DNA from: Nitrososphaerota archaeon | Lineage (GTDB): Archaea; Thermoproteota; Nitrososphaeria; Nitrososphaerales; Gagatemarchaeaceae | Direction: 5' to 3' | Length of the DNA: 64,000 bases | NCBI GenBank assembly: GCA_027887045.1 | Contig: JAPCJH010000002.1 | Span: 62,001 to 126,000 of the forward strand | Shown: in pieces, positions 63,800-64,000 of the stretch | How the letters are laid out: every line of letters begins with the position of its first letter | Numbering within the stretch: position 1 is the stretch's first letter | The notes under the pieces: generated by a model | The model's database searches: none | What the model was told of the DNA's origin: nothing | The model's input: the letters and a program-made list of their open reading frames with translations, nothing else | Made by a program: the position numbers and the translations under genes

Positions 63800-64000
63800 A
63801 TGAGCGCGAAGGACCGGGATTACTATGAGACCCTCGGGGTCGGCAAGACCTCGTCGACAGAAGAAATCAAAAACGCGTACAGGAAGCAGGCCATGCAGTA
63901 TCACCCCGACCGGAACAAGTCTCCCGAGGCCGAGGAGAAGTTCAAGGAAGTTTCTGAAGCGTACGCCGTACTATCGGACGGCGAGAAGAGGAAGCAATAC
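63800..64000 (+). CDS. dnaJ: DnaJ (Hsp40) co-chaperone, 5' part
   Basis: The first 67 codons of dnaJ, cut by the window end. The J-domain is clear: [61 protein letters not shown] with the essential HPD. It starts with ATG 19 bp after dnaK and completes the grpE-dnaK-dnaJ order. Whether it is a full type I DnaJ with zinc domain cannot be seen. Confidence 0.95.
   Translation, partial: MSAKDRDYYETLGVGKTSSTEEIKNAYRKQAMQYHPDRNKSPEAEEKFKEVSEAYAVLSDGEKRKQY

Noticed and set aside
1-64000. CRISPR array or rRNA genes
   Set aside because: No regularly spaced repeat series and no rRNA-like conserved stretches were seen on either strand.

Overview
The window is archaeal chromosome, about 55% G+C. The gene content points to a TACK archaeon, most likely a non-marine Nitrososphaerota-like (thaumarchaeal) lineage. 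The markers are topoisomerase VI, RIO1 kinase with its KH-domain partner, an SUI1-type initiation factor, an A/V-type ATP synthase, archaeal myo-inositol-phosphate synthase, intron-bearing tRNAs, TATA-type promoters with short leaders, a GrpE-DnaK-DnaJ cluster and a Nuo complex I lacking the NADH module. The lineage is inferred from gene content only. TTG starts are very common, and many gene junctions are 4-bp NTGA overlaps.

Layout. 1-10 kb: end of PolX, a decayed LAGLIDADG endonuclease next to tRNA-Leu, an M20 peptidase, an MBL hydrolase, a thioredoxin-like protein, a metalloprotease, a GNAT, CysRS and a frame-broken LigB-type dioxygenase. 10-15.7 kb: a six-gene MoxR/DUF58 operon with exported proteins at both ends. 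15.7-19.6 kb: cytoplasmic HtrA, a flavin-binding PPOX protein and a divergent HxlR regulator sharing an operator, then a membrane-anchored molybdopterin oxidoreductase. 19.6-21 kb: tRNA-Glu with a duplicated 3' end and an adjacent LAGLIDADG gene. 21-27.3 kb: polyprenyl synthase and ATP-synthase subunits K, C and I. 27.3-38.1 kb: one operon nuoH-I-J-K-M2-L-M-N in which nuoI carries two inteins. 38.2-45.6 kb: TauE/SafE exporter with DUF1634, SUI1, tRNA-Met, a zinc-ribbon/Yip1-like protein, acetyl-CoA synthetase, tRNA-Asn and small exported or membrane proteins. 45.7-51.4 kb: membrane-anchored HtrA, an ArsR-like regulator, ornithine carbamoyltransferase and inositol-phosphate synthase. 51.4-54.4 kb: a complete 2,988-bp IS6-like element with six passenger genes. 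54.4-64 kb: top6A (two inteins), top6B, KH, rio1, and divergently grpE-dnaK-dnaJ.

The strongest candidates for something undescribed are: (1) the 3-kb transposon, with perfect 21-bp inverted ends and 9-bp target duplications, carrying membrane, zinc-ribbon, RHH-like, SHOCT-like and winged-helix-like genes and a structured hairpin; (2) two inteins six residues apart inside one [4Fe-4S] motif of NuoI, plus two inteins 22 residues apart in Top6A; (3) four tRNA genes each carrying an extra hairpin insert in the D-loop or variable loop, two of them directly downstream of free-standing LAGLIDADG genes; (4) a 20-bp box abutting the TATA element of three neighbouring promoters (HtrA, ArsR-like regulator, small exported protein).
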